The notes beneath the pieces are model-generated. The model was not told the origin of the DNA, did no database searches, and saw only the letters and a program-made list of their open reading frames with translations. The translations under genes and the position numbers were made by a program. This document shows positions 8,451 through 17,240 of a stretch of 64,000 bases of DNA, one piece after another. Positions within the stretch are counted from its first letter, which is position 1. Each line of letters opens with the position of its first letter. This DNA is from Methylobacterium sp. AMS5 (GTDB taxonomy: Bacteria; Pseudomonadota; Alphaproteobacteria; Rhizobiales; Beijerinckiaceae): positions 3,043,501 through 3,107,500 of the forward strand of contig NZ_CP006992.1 of the NCBI RefSeq assembly GCF_001542815.1. The letters are read 5' to 3'.

Positions 8451-10352
8451 TCAGGGGGCGGTGTTCGCAGGCACGTAGGCGCGGATGCCGAGCGGCAGAT
8501 CGGCGCCGGGCCGCTGAAAGGAACCGGGGTCGGCACGCTGGCGTGCCTCGTCCCCGGCGGGACGCGGCCCGGCGCTGGCCCGGACGCTCACGGCATCCCA
8601 GGGACCGGCGATCTCGAACAGCGTGGCGGCGGGTGACGCCCCGTCGGCGGAGGCGGTGGCCCGCGACAGGATCTCGGCCCGGGCCTGGAAACGGCGGTCG
8701 GCCAGGGCGACGCGCCCGTTCAGGGACGCGCCGAGTGTGCGGGAGGCGAGCCGGCCCTCGACGATCTCGCCGATGCCATCGGCGAACAGCAGGGTCACGG
8801 CCGCATGCTCGAACGGCGTCCGGCCGTTGCGCCGGGCCAACGCCCCCGGCGCGACCGCGCCGCCGCGATGGACCACGTCGGCGAGGTCGAGCCCGGATAG
8901 GGCGCCGTCCGCGCTCTCCAGCGCGACCCGGCCTGATACGGAACGGGCCAGGGCATCGATATCGTGGCCGGCGCCCTCCAGGGCGAGACTGCCCCGCGTC
9001 GCCCCGAGCACCCAGCGGGACTGGCCGAGATCGTCCAGCAGGGCACCGAGATCGAGCCCGTCGAAACTGCCCTGTGCCTTCACGCGGGTGGGGGCCGCTT
9101 CGCCCCTGTCGGCGGCGAGGGAAACCCGGCCCTTGACCATACCGCCCCGCACGTTGGCACGGCCGAGCGACGCCTCGATGCCATCCTCGCGCACGAGAAC
9201 GCTGGAGGCGAGATCCGTCAGTTGCACCGGCCCGATCCGGGCGTTGCCGGCGGAGATCCGCAGATCGAGGTCGCCCCCGGTGAAAGGACGCAGGTCGAGG
9301 GACTGGCTGTGCCCGGCCGCGTCGTCGGCAGCACGATCGAAGCCCGTCAGGCGCAGGAGGCCGGCGAGCAGCGGCGAAAGGTTGAGGTTTTCGGCCGCGA
9401 GCGTGGCCTGCACCGCGCTTCGCTGCGGGCCGAAGGTGGCCGAGCCCGCCCCCTCCAGCACGTTCCCGTCGCTGCGCACGGTGACGCTCGGAAACTGGAT
9501 CTGACCGGAGGCCGCCTCGAAGCTGCCCTCGACCGCGAAATCCTCGACGAAGGGCGACAGGGCGAGCCCCCCGCCGGTCAGGGCCAGCGTCTTGTGCAGG
9601 GATCGGGTCTGGAGGCTGCCGGTGCCCGAGGCCTTGAGGCCGTCGCGCAGACTGCCGTTGCCTTGGGCGTTCAGTGAACCCGTCGGCCATGTCAGGGCGG
9701 CGGTGAACGGGCTCTCGCCGCCGGCCAAGAGCGCGTAGGGCCGCAGACCCGTCAGGGTGATCCGGGCGCTGCCGTCGTTCCAGCGCAATCCCCCGTTCAC
9801 CGCCAGATTCTCGCTCCAGGCCGGCCAGGAGATCGTGAGATCGACGTCGCGGGCCGTTTGCAGCGTCCCGTCCCGCGGGTCGCGGCCCGTAAGCACGCAG
9901 CGGGCGAGAATGATCCGCCGGGGCCGGTCACCGTCCTGGCCGGCGATGCTATGGGTCAGGCGCTCGGCCGCCGCGGACCAGCGGGGATCCCCCGCTTCCT
10001 GCGGCAGCACCAGCTCCGACCCGTCGAGCGTCAGGGAATCGACCTCGACCCGGCCGGTGAGCAGCGCGGCGAGACCGAGCTGAAGCGACAGGTTCCCGCC
10101 CGCGGCTAGCACCGGCCCGGCGGCATCGCCCTCGGTCAGGCGGATATCCTCGAACACGATCCGGGGGAGGGGCAGCAGCACGACCTCCGTGCGTCCGCGG
10201 GCAGCCAAAGCCACGCCCCAGTCCTGCTGCAGGCCGCGGCTGACGAAGCGGGCGGCGCCGGGAGCCTCGATCGACCACGGCAGGCAGGCAGCCACCAAAC
10301 CCACGGCGACAAGTCCGAGGGCGAGGGCGGAAAGGGTGCGGCGCAGCGACAT
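8451..10352 (-). CDS. AsmA-family envelope protein
   Basis: A 633-residue protein with one N-terminal membrane segment (LSALALGLVAVGLVAACLP) and a long periplasmic part. AsmA-like features are the segment with RIVFEDIRLTEGDA and SLQLGLAALLTGRVEVDSL near residues 65-110 and the C-terminal LALEGAGHDIDALARSVSGR segment followed by LSGLDLADV. AsmA proteins are large beta-groove proteins implicated in phospholipid transfer to, and assembly of, the outer membrane. It is convergent with the carboxypeptidase gene, 37 bases apart; a GGACC/GGTCC inverted repeat in that gap may end transcription from both sides. Confidence 0.8.
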   Translation of the reverse strand: MSLRRTLSALALGLVAVGLVAACLPWSIEAPGAARFVSRGLQQDWGVALAARGRTEVVLLPLPRIVFEDIRLTEGDAAGPVLAAGGNLSLQLGLAALLTGRVEVDSLTLDGSELVLPQEAGDPRWSAAAERLTHSIAGQDGDRPRRIILARCVLTGRDPRDGTLQTARDVDLTISWPAWSENLAVNGGLRWNDGSARITLTGLRPYALLAGGESPFTAALTWPTGSLNAQGNGSLRDGLKASGTGSLQTRSLHKTLALTGGGLALSPFVEDFAVEGSFEAASGQIQFPSVTVRSDGNVLEGAGSATFGPQRSAVQATLAAENLNLSPLLAGLLRLTGFDRAADDAAGHSQSLDLRPFTGGDLDLRISAGNARIGPVQLTDLASSVLVREDGIEASLGRANVRGGMVKGRVSLAADRGEAAPTRVKAQGSFDGLDLGALLDDLGQSRWVLGATRGSLALEGAGHDIDALARSVSGRVALESADGALSGLDLADVVHRGGAVAPGALARRNGRTPFEHAAVTLLFADGIGEIVEGRLASRTLGASLNGRVALADRRFQARAEILSRATASADGASPAATLFEIAGPWDAVSVRASAGPRPAGDEARQRADPGSFQRPGADLPLGIRAYVPANTAP

Positions 10353-10616
10353 TGCACTCCGTAGGCGGGCGACGCGGATCGGGTTCGGCCGAACCGCGTC
10401 GGCGTTGCGAGCCGTGCGATCCGACTCCTTAGCCGGTTCCCTTTCTCCTGTCCCGCGAACGGGGCCAGACCGGCCCGCAATGCAGTGGATGGGGCGGGCC
10501 GGGCTTCGATGAGGACGGCCGCAGCCCCGCCCACCGGGCAAGCGGTTACGGCGCGGGGGTTTTGCATTGCGTACAAATGCGTCGCCGGTTTGACGGGACC
10601 CGCTTCGCGTTGCACA

Positions 10617-10636
10617 CCCGATCGCCATCGATCGGG
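10617..10636. promoter_or_regulatory. Perfect inverted repeat upstream of the CoA-transferase genes
   Basis: Within the 374-base divergent gap between the asmA-like gene and scoA is CCCGATCG, four bases, CGATCGGG: a perfect 8-bp dyad centred about 100 bases before the scoA start codon. Its place fits an operator for a dimeric regulator. No regulator gene adjoins it, and -10/-35 elements are not clear. The rest of the gap holds nothing else I recognise. Confidence 0.35.
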
Positions 10637-10726
10637 AGCGCGGCCGGCCGCCGAATCTCGGACATTGTATCGTGGCCAACGGATCATGGCCCGCCCTGGC
10701 GGAAGACGAAGGAAGGGACGCTGTCG

Positions 10727-11464
10727 ATGAAGAAGGTCTACCCGGATCCGAAGGCGGCGCTCGCCGGCCTCCTGCGCGACGGCATGACGATCATGGCTGG
10801 CGGCTTCGGCCTGTGCGGCATCCCCGACGAGCTGATCGACGCGATCCAGGCCGCGGGCGTGAAGGACCTCACCATCATCTCCAACAATGCCGGCATCGAC
10901 GGCGTCGGCCTGGGCAAGCTGCTCGACACCCGTCAGGTGAAGAAGATGATCTCGTCCTATGTCGGCGAGAACAAGGAATTCGCCCGCCAGTATCTCGGCG
11001 GCGAACTCGAGATCGAGTTCAACCCGCAGGGGACGCTGGCCGAGCGCATCCGTGCAGGCGGCGCGGGCATCCCCGCCTTCTTCACCAAGACCGGCGTCGG
11101 CACCAAGGTCGCCGAGGGCAAGGAAGTGCGCGAGTTCGACGGCGAGAGCTACGTGATGGAGCGCGGGCTGTTCGCGGATCTGGCCATCGTCCACGCCTGG
11201 AAGGGCGATACCGAGGGCAACCTCGTCTACCGGAAGACGGCGCGCAACTTCAATCCGATGATGGCCACCGCGGCGGACGTGACGGTCGCGCAGGTCGAAC
11301 ATCTCGTCGAGCCGGGTGAGATCGACCCCGACCACATCCACACGCCGGGCATCTTCATCGGCCGCATCCTCCACGTGCCGGTGCGCGAGAAGCGCATCGA
11401 GCAGCGCACCGTGCGCAAGCGCAAGGAGCCGGAAGCGGCAGCGGCCGGCGGCGGCCAGATCTGA
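10727..11464 (+). CDS. scoA: 3-oxoacid CoA-transferase subunit A
   Basis: A 245-residue alpha subunit of a succinyl-CoA:3-ketoacid (or acetoacetate) CoA-transferase, which activates acetoacetate to acetoacetyl-CoA in the cytoplasm. The glycine-rich N-terminal part MTIMAGGFGLCGIPDELID (from about residue 20) and LTIISNNAGIDGVGLG (about 45) are typical of family I CoA-transferases, as is TPGIFIGRIL near the end. The ATG at 10727 follows a GGAAGGGA ribosome-binding site. The B subunit follows 107 bases downstream. In a methylotroph the pair probably serves ketone-body or polyhydroxybutyrate turnover; atoD-type naming is equally possible. Confidence 0.92.
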   Translation: MKKVYPDPKAALAGLLRDGMTIMAGGFGLCGIPDELIDAIQAAGVKDLTIISNNAGIDGVGLGKLLDTRQVKKMISSYVGENKEFARQYLGGELEIEFNPQGTLAERIRAGGAGIPAFFTKTGVGTKVAEGKEVREFDGESYVMERGLFADLAIVHAWKGDTEGNLVYRKTARNFNPMMATAADVTVAQVEHLVEPGEIDPDHIHTPGIFIGRILHVPVREKRIEQRTVRKRKEPEAAAAGGGQI

Positions 11465-11571
11465 TTCGAATATCGGCCGAGAGGCTATGAGCGCGACGGC
11501 GCGTCGCCGCCCCAGCGGTGGACGGCGCATCGTCGCTCCGAGGATGCGCCAAACGAGGGAACGTCAAGACC

Positions 11572-12231
11572 ATGGCCTGGACCCGTGAGCAGATGGCGGA
11601 GCGCGCCGCCCGGGAGCTGGAAGACGGCTTCTACGTGAATCTCGGCATCGGCATTCCGACGCTGGTGTCGAACTACATCCCCGAGGGCATGTCGGTGCAG
11701 TTGCAATCCGAGAACGGCATGCTCGGCATGGGGCCGTTCCCCTACGAGGGCGAGGAGGATCCCGACCTCATCAACGCCGGCAAGCAGACCATCACCGCGC
11801 TGCCGACCACGAGCTACTTCTCCTCGGCCGACTCGTTCGGAATGATCCGCGGCGGGCATATCGACCTGTCGATCCTCGGCGCGATGCAGGTGGCGCAGAA
11901 CGGCGACCTCGCCAACTGGATGATCCCCGGCAAGATGGTGAAGGGGATGGGCGGGGCGATGGACCTCGTCGCCGGCGTCAAGAAGGTCGTCGTGGTGATG
12001 GAGCACGTTGCCAAGGGCAAGGACGGCTCGGAGGCGCCCAAGCTCCTGAAGGCCTGCGACCTGCCGCTGACCGGCACCGCCGTGGTCGACATGGTCATCA
12101 CCGATCTGGGCGTCTTCACCATCGACAAGAAGGGCGATGGCGGCATGACCCTGGTCGAGCTCGCCGACGGCGTCACCGAGGACGAGATCCGCGCCAAGAC
12201 CGAAGGGGACTTCACCGTCGCCCTGAACTGA
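11572..12231 (+). CDS. scoB: 3-oxoacid CoA-transferase subunit B
   Basis: A 219-residue beta subunit that completes the CoA-transferase. It carries the catalytic glutamate in the SENG signature ([10 protein letters not shown], about residue 46), which forms the glutamyl-CoA thioester, plus the family stretch [14 protein letters not shown] near 105. The ATG at 11572 is used; 18 upstream residues in the same frame are not coding-like. Same strand as scoA, presumably one operon despite the 107-base gap. Confidence 0.93.
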   Translation: MAWTREQMAERAARELEDGFYVNLGIGIPTLVSNYIPEGMSVQLQSENGMLGMGPFPYEGEEDPDLINAGKQTITALPTTSYFSSADSFGMIRGGHIDLSILGAMQVAQNGDLANWMIPGKMVKGMGGAMDLVAGVKKVVVVMEHVAKGKDGSEAPKLLKACDLPLTGTAVVDMVITDLGVFTIDKKGDGGMTLVELADGVTEDEIRAKTEGDFTVALN

Positions 12232-12403
12232 GTCGCGAGGGCCGGCAGGGGGAGGCGGCCCGTTTCGGGACGCCTTCCGCGCCCCTCGGCCGGGCATGGC
12301 TAAGCAGGCATTAATCGGGATCGTCGAAAGCTTCGCATCGACCGGACGGCGCCGTGAGAGCGCGCCGGTCGGGGAGCTTTCCGCGATACGAAGGTACCTG
12401 TGT

Positions 12404-12811
12404 ATGCGTAGCGTTCCGGGAACGGACAACGTCATCCCCTTCCGTCGGCCTGCGGCCGCACGGCAGGGCGCCATCAATGCGGCATTCGGAGCGGGCGAGC
12501 CTCCCCGCAGCCGGTCGAGAAGCGACCAGCGCAACCTGATGGATGCGGTCTATGCCACGGGCAGCCTGCGGGTTCCGGCGGGCGACCGCGAGACCAAGCT
12601 CATCGCCTCGCGCCTCCAGGTCTACGGCTTCCTGACGATCGAGGAGATGGACGAGGACGGCACACTGCGCCGCTTGCGGCCGTCCGAGGCGATCCGCGCC
12701 CGCGCCGAGCGGCCGTGGCGCCTGTCGAAGGCGAGCTACGGCGCGAGCCTCGCGGTGACGATTCCTTCCGTCGATGACTTCCTGTTCGAGCCGGCCGGCA
12801 TGCCGGCCTGA
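12404..12811 (+). CDS. Hypothetical protein with NVIPFRRP N-terminus
   Basis: A 135-residue cytoplasmic protein of unknown function, basic and rich in Arg and Ala, with a short motif DNVIPFRRP near its start that is often seen at the N-terminus of small alphaproteobacterial proteins. The central part (RETKLIASRLQVYGFLTIEEMDEDG) looks like a compact helical region. The ATG at 12404, after an AAGG element, is preferred to a start 36 codons upstream at 12296. It lies 172 bases after scoB and is probably independent. Confidence 0.55.
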   Translation: MRSVPGTDNVIPFRRPAAARQGAINAAFGAGEPPRSRSRSDQRNLMDAVYATGSLRVPAGDRETKLIASRLQVYGFLTIEEMDEDGTLRRLRPSEAIRARAERPWRLSKASYGASLAVTIPSVDDFLFEPAGMPA

Positions 12812-12866
12812 TTTGGCCGTCGCAGGACGCGCGTCGCCCGCGCGTCCCCGTTGACCGGGCGCGCCG

Positions 12867-12966
12867 GCATCGTGCTGGAGATCGGATCCAGCACGAGGCT
12901 ACGGGCTCTCGTTTTGCATCGTCTTTTTCCGAAAGCCGGTAGCCACCTTTCGGAATGATGCTCTAG
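12867..12966. repeat. Palindromic dispersed repeat, family A, copy 1
   Basis: A 100-bp element made of two dyads: one around GCTGGAGATCGGATCCAGC and one around CCGAAAGCCGGTAGCCACCTTTCGG. The reverse complement of 27336-27442 matches it along its length with scattered substitutions, and shorter relatives occur at 55275-55325 and 56832-56870. It ends four bases before the start codon of the next gene, so it forms that gene's leader. The form resembles REP/MITE-type elements moved by a transposase elsewhere in the genome. Confidence 0.8.
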
Positions 12967-12970
12967 AAGC

Positions 12971-13345
12971 ATGGCCATGCGCGAGCGCCCGCACCGATCC
13001 GTGCACGGCCGCGCGATCATCGGGGTGATCGCGCTCTACGCGCTTGTCTTCCAGGCCTTCCTCGCGGTTCTCGCGCCCGCCCTGCCGCGCCTCGACGGCG
13101 GCATTCTCTGCGCGGAGCATGTTTCCCCCTCCGGCACGCCGGCCGACGACGAGCAGCCCTGCGGTCATCACGCCTGCTGCACGCAGGTCCAGGCCGTCCA
13201 AGTCCCGCCGCCGGCACAGGTCGCGTCCGCAGTCGCCCTCCGGCCGCCGCGCGCCGCCCCCGTGCCGTGGCGCGCCGCGCAGACGATCCGCGCCCGCGCA
13301 CCGCCCGATCAGGGCACCAGTCCCCGAGGTCCACCCGCCGCCTGA
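12971..13345 (+). CDS. Small Cys/His-rich protein of a metal-uptake cluster
   Basis: A 124-residue protein with one N-terminal hydrophobic segment (IIGVIALYALVFQAFLAVLAP, about residues 16-36) and then CAEH followed by CGHHACC (about residues 48-71), a likely metal-binding Cys/His cluster. The C-terminal half is Pro/Arg/Ala-rich. It is the first gene of a plus-strand set with a PepSY membrane protein and a TonB-dependent receptor, which suggests a periplasmic role in metal or metal-complex handling. ATG codons at 12971 and 12977 are both possible. I know of similar small proteins only as hypothetical proteins. Confidence 0.6.
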   Translation: MAMRERPHRSVHGRAIIGVIALYALVFQAFLAVLAPALPRLDGGILCAEHVSPSGTPADDEQPCGHHACCTQVQAVQVPPPAQVASAVALRPPRAAPVPWRAAQTIRARAPPDQGTSPRGPPAA

Positions 13346-13384
13346 GAAGATCGCTCCGATCCCTCAGACGCGGATTTCGAACCC

Positions 13385-14767
13385 ATGCCTTCCACCCTGT
13401 CGGGCACCGCCGGTTTCACCGCCGCGGCGGCTTTGCGCGTCTCGCGCGATGCGGTCTACCGGGCCGTATGGCGCTGGCACTTCTATGCCGGCCTGCTCTG
13501 CCTGCCCTTCCTGATTCTGCTCTCGGCCACCGGCGCGCTCTACCTGTTCAAGGCCGAGATCAACGCGACCGTATTCGCCCACCGCACGGTGGTCGAATCC
13601 TCGGGCCGCCCCCCGCTCGGGCCCGACCGCCTGATCTTCAACGCTATGCAGGCGGTGCCAGCTGGCAACCCGCTCTCGTACACCGAGCCCGCCGGCCCTG
13701 CCGCCTCGGCCCTCGTCACCCTGGCCGAAGGCGACCGCAAGATCCTCGTCTACCTCGCCCCCCATACCGGCGATGTGCTCGATCGCGTCGCCGCGGATCG
13801 CGAGTTCTTCGGGATCGTGCGCGGCCTGCATAGCCTTACCCTGTTCGGTACGGCGGCGAACGCGCTCATCGAGATCGTGGCCGGGTTCGCGATCATCCTC
13901 GTCGTGACCGGCGCCTATCTGTGGTGGCCGCAAGGGGAGGGGCAGCGCCGGGGACGTGCCGTGAGCCTGCGCGAGACACCGCGACGCCGGGTCTGGTGGC
14001 GCGATCTTCACGCCGCCACCGGCCTGTTCGCTGGGGCGGGCCTGCTGTTTCTCGCGCTCACCGGCCTGCCGTGGTCGGTCTGGTGGGGGCAGGAGTTGCG
14101 GGCCTGGTCGAACCGGGCCGGGCTTGGCCAGCCGACCCAGCTCTGGGCCGGCAAGGCCGTCTCCACCGTGCCGATGGGTGCGCGCCTGGAGAACGCCGGC
14201 TGGGCGCTCGAAGACGCACCGATGCCGCGATCGGCTCCATCCAGAGCGCCGTCCCTCGGCATCGACCGCGCGGCCGCGACTCTTCGCGACATGGCTCTGC
14301 CCGGGGGCTTCGAGCTGGCGCTACCGTTGGGCGAGACCGGCGTCTACGCCGCCTCCGCCTATCCGCGCGACGTCGTGGGTCAGCGCATGGTCTCCCTGGA
14401 CCGCTACAGCGGCCAGCCGATCATCGACGTGCGCTTTTCCGATCTCGGTCCCGTGGCGCGGGCGATCCAGTACGGCATCGGCATCCACAAGGGTGAATTC
14501 TGGGGGCGGGCGAACCAGTTCGCCATGCTCGCCTTCTGCCTCGGCACGATCCTGCTCTCGGTCACCGCCGCGGTGATGTGGTGGAAACGCCGCCCGGCCG
14601 GGCGCCTCGGCACGCCGCCCTGGCCGCGGGACCGGCGCGTCGTCGCCACCGTCACAGGCCTGATGCTCGGCCTCGGTGCCCTGTTCCCGCTGACCGGCCT
14701 CGCGATCCTGGCCCTGCTCGGCCTCGACCTTGCGACCCAAGGCCTTCGCCGCGCCGCGCGCCCCTGA
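13385..14767 (+). CDS. PepSY-associated transmembrane protein
   Basis: A 460-residue inner-membrane protein of the PepSY_TM family, often found with TonB receptors and thought to reduce or process ferric-siderophore complexes in the periplasm. Membrane helices are seen at about residues 35-58 (WHFYAGLLCLPFLILLSATG), 160-180, 215-235, 375-395 and 425-455. Characteristic stretches are RGLHSLTLFG, TGAYLWWPQG, WRDLHAATGLFAG and, near the end, VMWWKRRPAGRLG. It follows the Cys/His-rich gene by 39 bases and precedes the receptor by 60, so an operon is likely. No Fur box was recognised. Confidence 0.85.
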   Translation: MPSTLSGTAGFTAAAALRVSRDAVYRAVWRWHFYAGLLCLPFLILLSATGALYLFKAEINATVFAHRTVVESSGRPPLGPDRLIFNAMQAVPAGNPLSYTEPAGPAASALVTLAEGDRKILVYLAPHTGDVLDRVAADREFFGIVRGLHSLTLFGTAANALIEIVAGFAIILVVTGAYLWWPQGEGQRRGRAVSLRETPRRRVWWRDLHAATGLFAGAGLLFLALTGLPWSVWWGQELRAWSNRAGLGQPTQLWAGKAVSTVPMGARLENAGWALEDAPMPRSAPSRAPSLGIDRAAATLRDMALPGGFELALPLGETGVYAASAYPRDVVGQRMVSLDRYSGQPIIDVRFSDLGPVARAIQYGIGIHKGEFWGRANQFAMLAFCLGTILLSVTAAVMWWKRRPAGRLGTPPWPRDRRVVATVTGLMLGLGALFPLTGLAILALLGLDLATQGLRRAARP

Positions 14768-14827
14768 CGCCCGCTATTTGCGGGCCCCTGCGGCCCGCCC
14801 CGATCTCCCATCGCCACGAGCCGTCCC

Positions 14828-17158
14828 ATGCGTTCCCACTCCGCCGCGCGCCGTGCCGCCTGGCTCCTCGCGGCTTCGCCGCTGGCCCTGTCGGGTTTGG
14901 CCGCGGCCCAGACCGTCGCTGATTCCGTCACCCTGGAGGAACTTGCCGTCACCGGCGAGGGCACGCCGCAAAGCCGAGCGGCGGCCGTGTCCGGTGCGCC
15001 GGGCTTCGGTGTCTCCGGCCCGCCGGGCGCGGCCGCCCTCGGCATCGAGCGCCCGACCGGGCAGGTCGTCACCGCGGTCGGACGCGAGGGAACGATCGCC
15101 AAACGCCCCGCCACTTCCATCGGCACGGTGCTGCTCGACAGCCCCGGCGTGACCCTGCGCCAGGGCAATGGCGGGCGCGACGTGGTGATCTCGATCCGCG
15201 GCAACAACGCCCGCGCCACCGGCGTCACCCGCAACATGGTGGTGCTGGAGGACGGCTTCCCCGTCACCCAGCCCGACGGCGCCTCGCGCTTCGATCTGGT
15301 CGATCCCCGCGCCTATTCGCGCATCGACGTGTTCCGCGGGCCGCAATCGGCCCTGTTCGGGAATTTCGCCACCGGCGGCGCGCTCGCCTTCCGCACCCGC
15401 ACCGGCCGCGAGATCGACGGCTACGAGATCGGCGTCGATGCCGGAAGCTTCGGCTATCTCAGCAACTATTTCAGCGTCGGCGGCGTGAGCGGTCCGTTCG
15501 AGATCAGCCTGTTTGCCAGCGACGTGCGCGCCAACGGCTATCAGGATCATTCGTCCTACGACACCCAGACAATCAACCTGCTCGCGAGCTACACGCCGAG
15601 CCCCGATAACCGCTTCACCCTCAAGGTCATCGACAACGAGGTCACGGCCAACATCCCCGCCCGATCCTCGCTCGACCAGTTCCGCATCAACCCGTACCAG
15701 CGCGGCTGCGACGTGGCGGCGACGGCGGCACCCGGCTGCACCACCTTCGGCCTCCTGGCGAACGGCGCCTTCGGCCCGCGGGTGCCGGTAACGGCGACCG
15801 AAGGCGCGTTCCGCCGCAACGACCGGCGCACGATCATCGCCGGTCGCTGGGAGCACGACATCGACGCACAGACCGCGTGGCGGGTGCAGGTCGGCTTCGA
15901 CGAGCGCAACTACAACCAGCCGTTCTACACCACCGCCGGACGCGGCAGCCTCCCGTCCTATTTCGTGCAGACCGACCTGACCCGCCGCGGCGAGCTGTTC
16001 GGCCTGCCGGCCATCGGCAGCGTGACGCTCGCCTACAGCGCGGTCGATATCGCGGCATCCGTCTATAACCGCGCGCCCTATGGCGGCGCCCGCCTCGGCG
16101 CGCTGATCGGGTTGCAAGAAGCGCTGCAATCGAATCTCGGCGGCCGCGCCCGGCTCGAACTCGAGCTCGCACCGCAATGGACGGCCGTGGCCGGCCTCGG
16201 CGCGGAGGAATCGAGCGTCATCGGGCGCAACCGCACCTTCGCGACGACGGCCGCCGGCACCGTATCGACCCTGGCGCAGGCCGACCGCCGCTTCATCAAC
16301 GTGGCGCCCGAACTCGCCCTGGTTTACCGGCCGGATCCGGACTGGGCCCTGCGCGGCCGGGTCGCCACCGGCTACGCGACGCCGTCCTTCTCGAGCATGT
16401 TCGTGAACGCGACAGGATTGCCCGGCAACAACACCGACCTGAAGACGCAGGGGAATCTCGGCTTCGATCTCGGCACCGATTTCATTCCCTTCGCGGGACT
16501 GCGGCTCAGCCTCACCGGCTTCTACGAATTCTTCCACAACGAGTTCGTCACGCAGTCGCCGGGGGCGGGCCTGCTGAACTACACCTTCAACGCGCCGGCC
16601 TCCGAGCATCGCGGCGTTGAAGTCGGGGCCGATTGGACCTTTGCTCCGGGCTGGCGTGGGGTGCTGGCCTACACGTTCGACGATCAGGTCTACACCGATT
16701 ACGTCGAACAGCTCAGCGCCGCCGCGCTCAGCGCCCGCTTCGACCGGGCCGGCAACCGCATTCCCGGCGTCCCCGCCCATCAGCTCCTCGCACGGATCGG
16801 CTACGACGTGCCGGCCGGCGCCTTGGCCGGGCTCGGCGGATTCGCCGAGGTGGTGGCGCAGGACGGCTACTTCATCGACAACGCCAACCTCCTGAAGGTA
16901 CCGGGCTTCGCGATCCTGAACCTCAACATCCACTATGCGGCCCTGCTGCCGAACGGCTACGCCCGGCGGATCGACCTGTACGGCGAGCTCCGCAACGTCC
17001 TCGACACGACCTATGTCGGCTCGGCCAACCCGTTGGCGAACACGCTCAACGCGGCGACCGGCGCCCAGAACGGCCGCGCCGCGCTCGCCGGCACGACGGG
17101 CTCGATCTTTGCCGGGCCGCCGCGCACGTTCGTGGCAGGGATGAAGCTGTCGTTCTGA
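14828..17158 (+). CDS. TonB-dependent outer-membrane receptor
   Basis: A 776-residue receptor importing a metal complex across the outer membrane using TonB energy. A signal peptide ends near AAAQ (residue 27). The TonB box is probably VTLEELAVTGEG (about residues 34-45). The plug domain (about 90-200) contains VLLDSPGVTLRQG, ISIRGNNARATG and IDVFRGPQSALFGNFATGGA. The remainder is a beta-barrel ending in MKLSF with a terminal Phe, as expected for barrel assembly by Bam. Upstream neighbours suggest an iron-siderophore or copper-related ligand, but sequence alone does not decide. Confidence 0.92.
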   Translation: MRSHSAARRAAWLLAASPLALSGLAAAQTVADSVTLEELAVTGEGTPQSRAAAVSGAPGFGVSGPPGAAALGIERPTGQVVTAVGREGTIAKRPATSIGTVLLDSPGVTLRQGNGGRDVVISIRGNNARATGVTRNMVVLEDGFPVTQPDGASRFDLVDPRAYSRIDVFRGPQSALFGNFATGGALAFRTRTGREIDGYEIGVDAGSFGYLSNYFSVGGVSGPFEISLFASDVRANGYQDHSSYDTQTINLLASYTPSPDNRFTLKVIDNEVTANIPARSSLDQFRINPYQRGCDVAATAAPGCTTFGLLANGAFGPRVPVTATEGAFRRNDRRTIIAGRWEHDIDAQTAWRVQVGFDERNYNQPFYTTAGRGSLPSYFVQTDLTRRGELFGLPAIGSVTLAYSAVDIAASVYNRAPYGGARLGALIGLQEALQSNLGGRARLELELAPQWTAVAGLGAEESSVIGRNRTFATTAAGTVSTLAQADRRFINVAPELALVYRPDPDWALRGRVATGYATPSFSSMFVNATGLPGNNTDLKTQGNLGFDLGTDFIPFAGLRLSLTGFYEFFHNEFVTQSPGAGLLNYTFNAPASEHRGVEVGADWTFAPGWRGVLAYTFDDQVYTDYVEQLSAAALSARFDRAGNRIPGVPAHQLLARIGYDVPAGALAGLGGFAEVVAQDGYFIDNANLLKVPGFAILNLNIHYAALLPNGYARRIDLYGELRNVLDTTYVGSANPLANTLNAATGAQNGRAALAGTTGSIFAGPPRTFVAGMKLSF

Positions 17159-17240
17159 CGGTCCGCCGACCGGCGTGGGCCCGCCCCGGCGCGACCGTCC
17201 CCCCCGCGTCCCGCCCGCGAGGCTTCAACCGCAGGCCGGG

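Noticed and set aside
7241..8536. 431-codon minus-strand frame opposite the carboxypeptidase
   Set aside because: Antisense shadow; the plus-strand gene has all three penicillin-binding motifs.
14774..16933. 719-codon minus-strand frame opposite the TonB receptor
   Set aside because: Longer than many genes but without recognisable domains; it is the complement of receptor codons.
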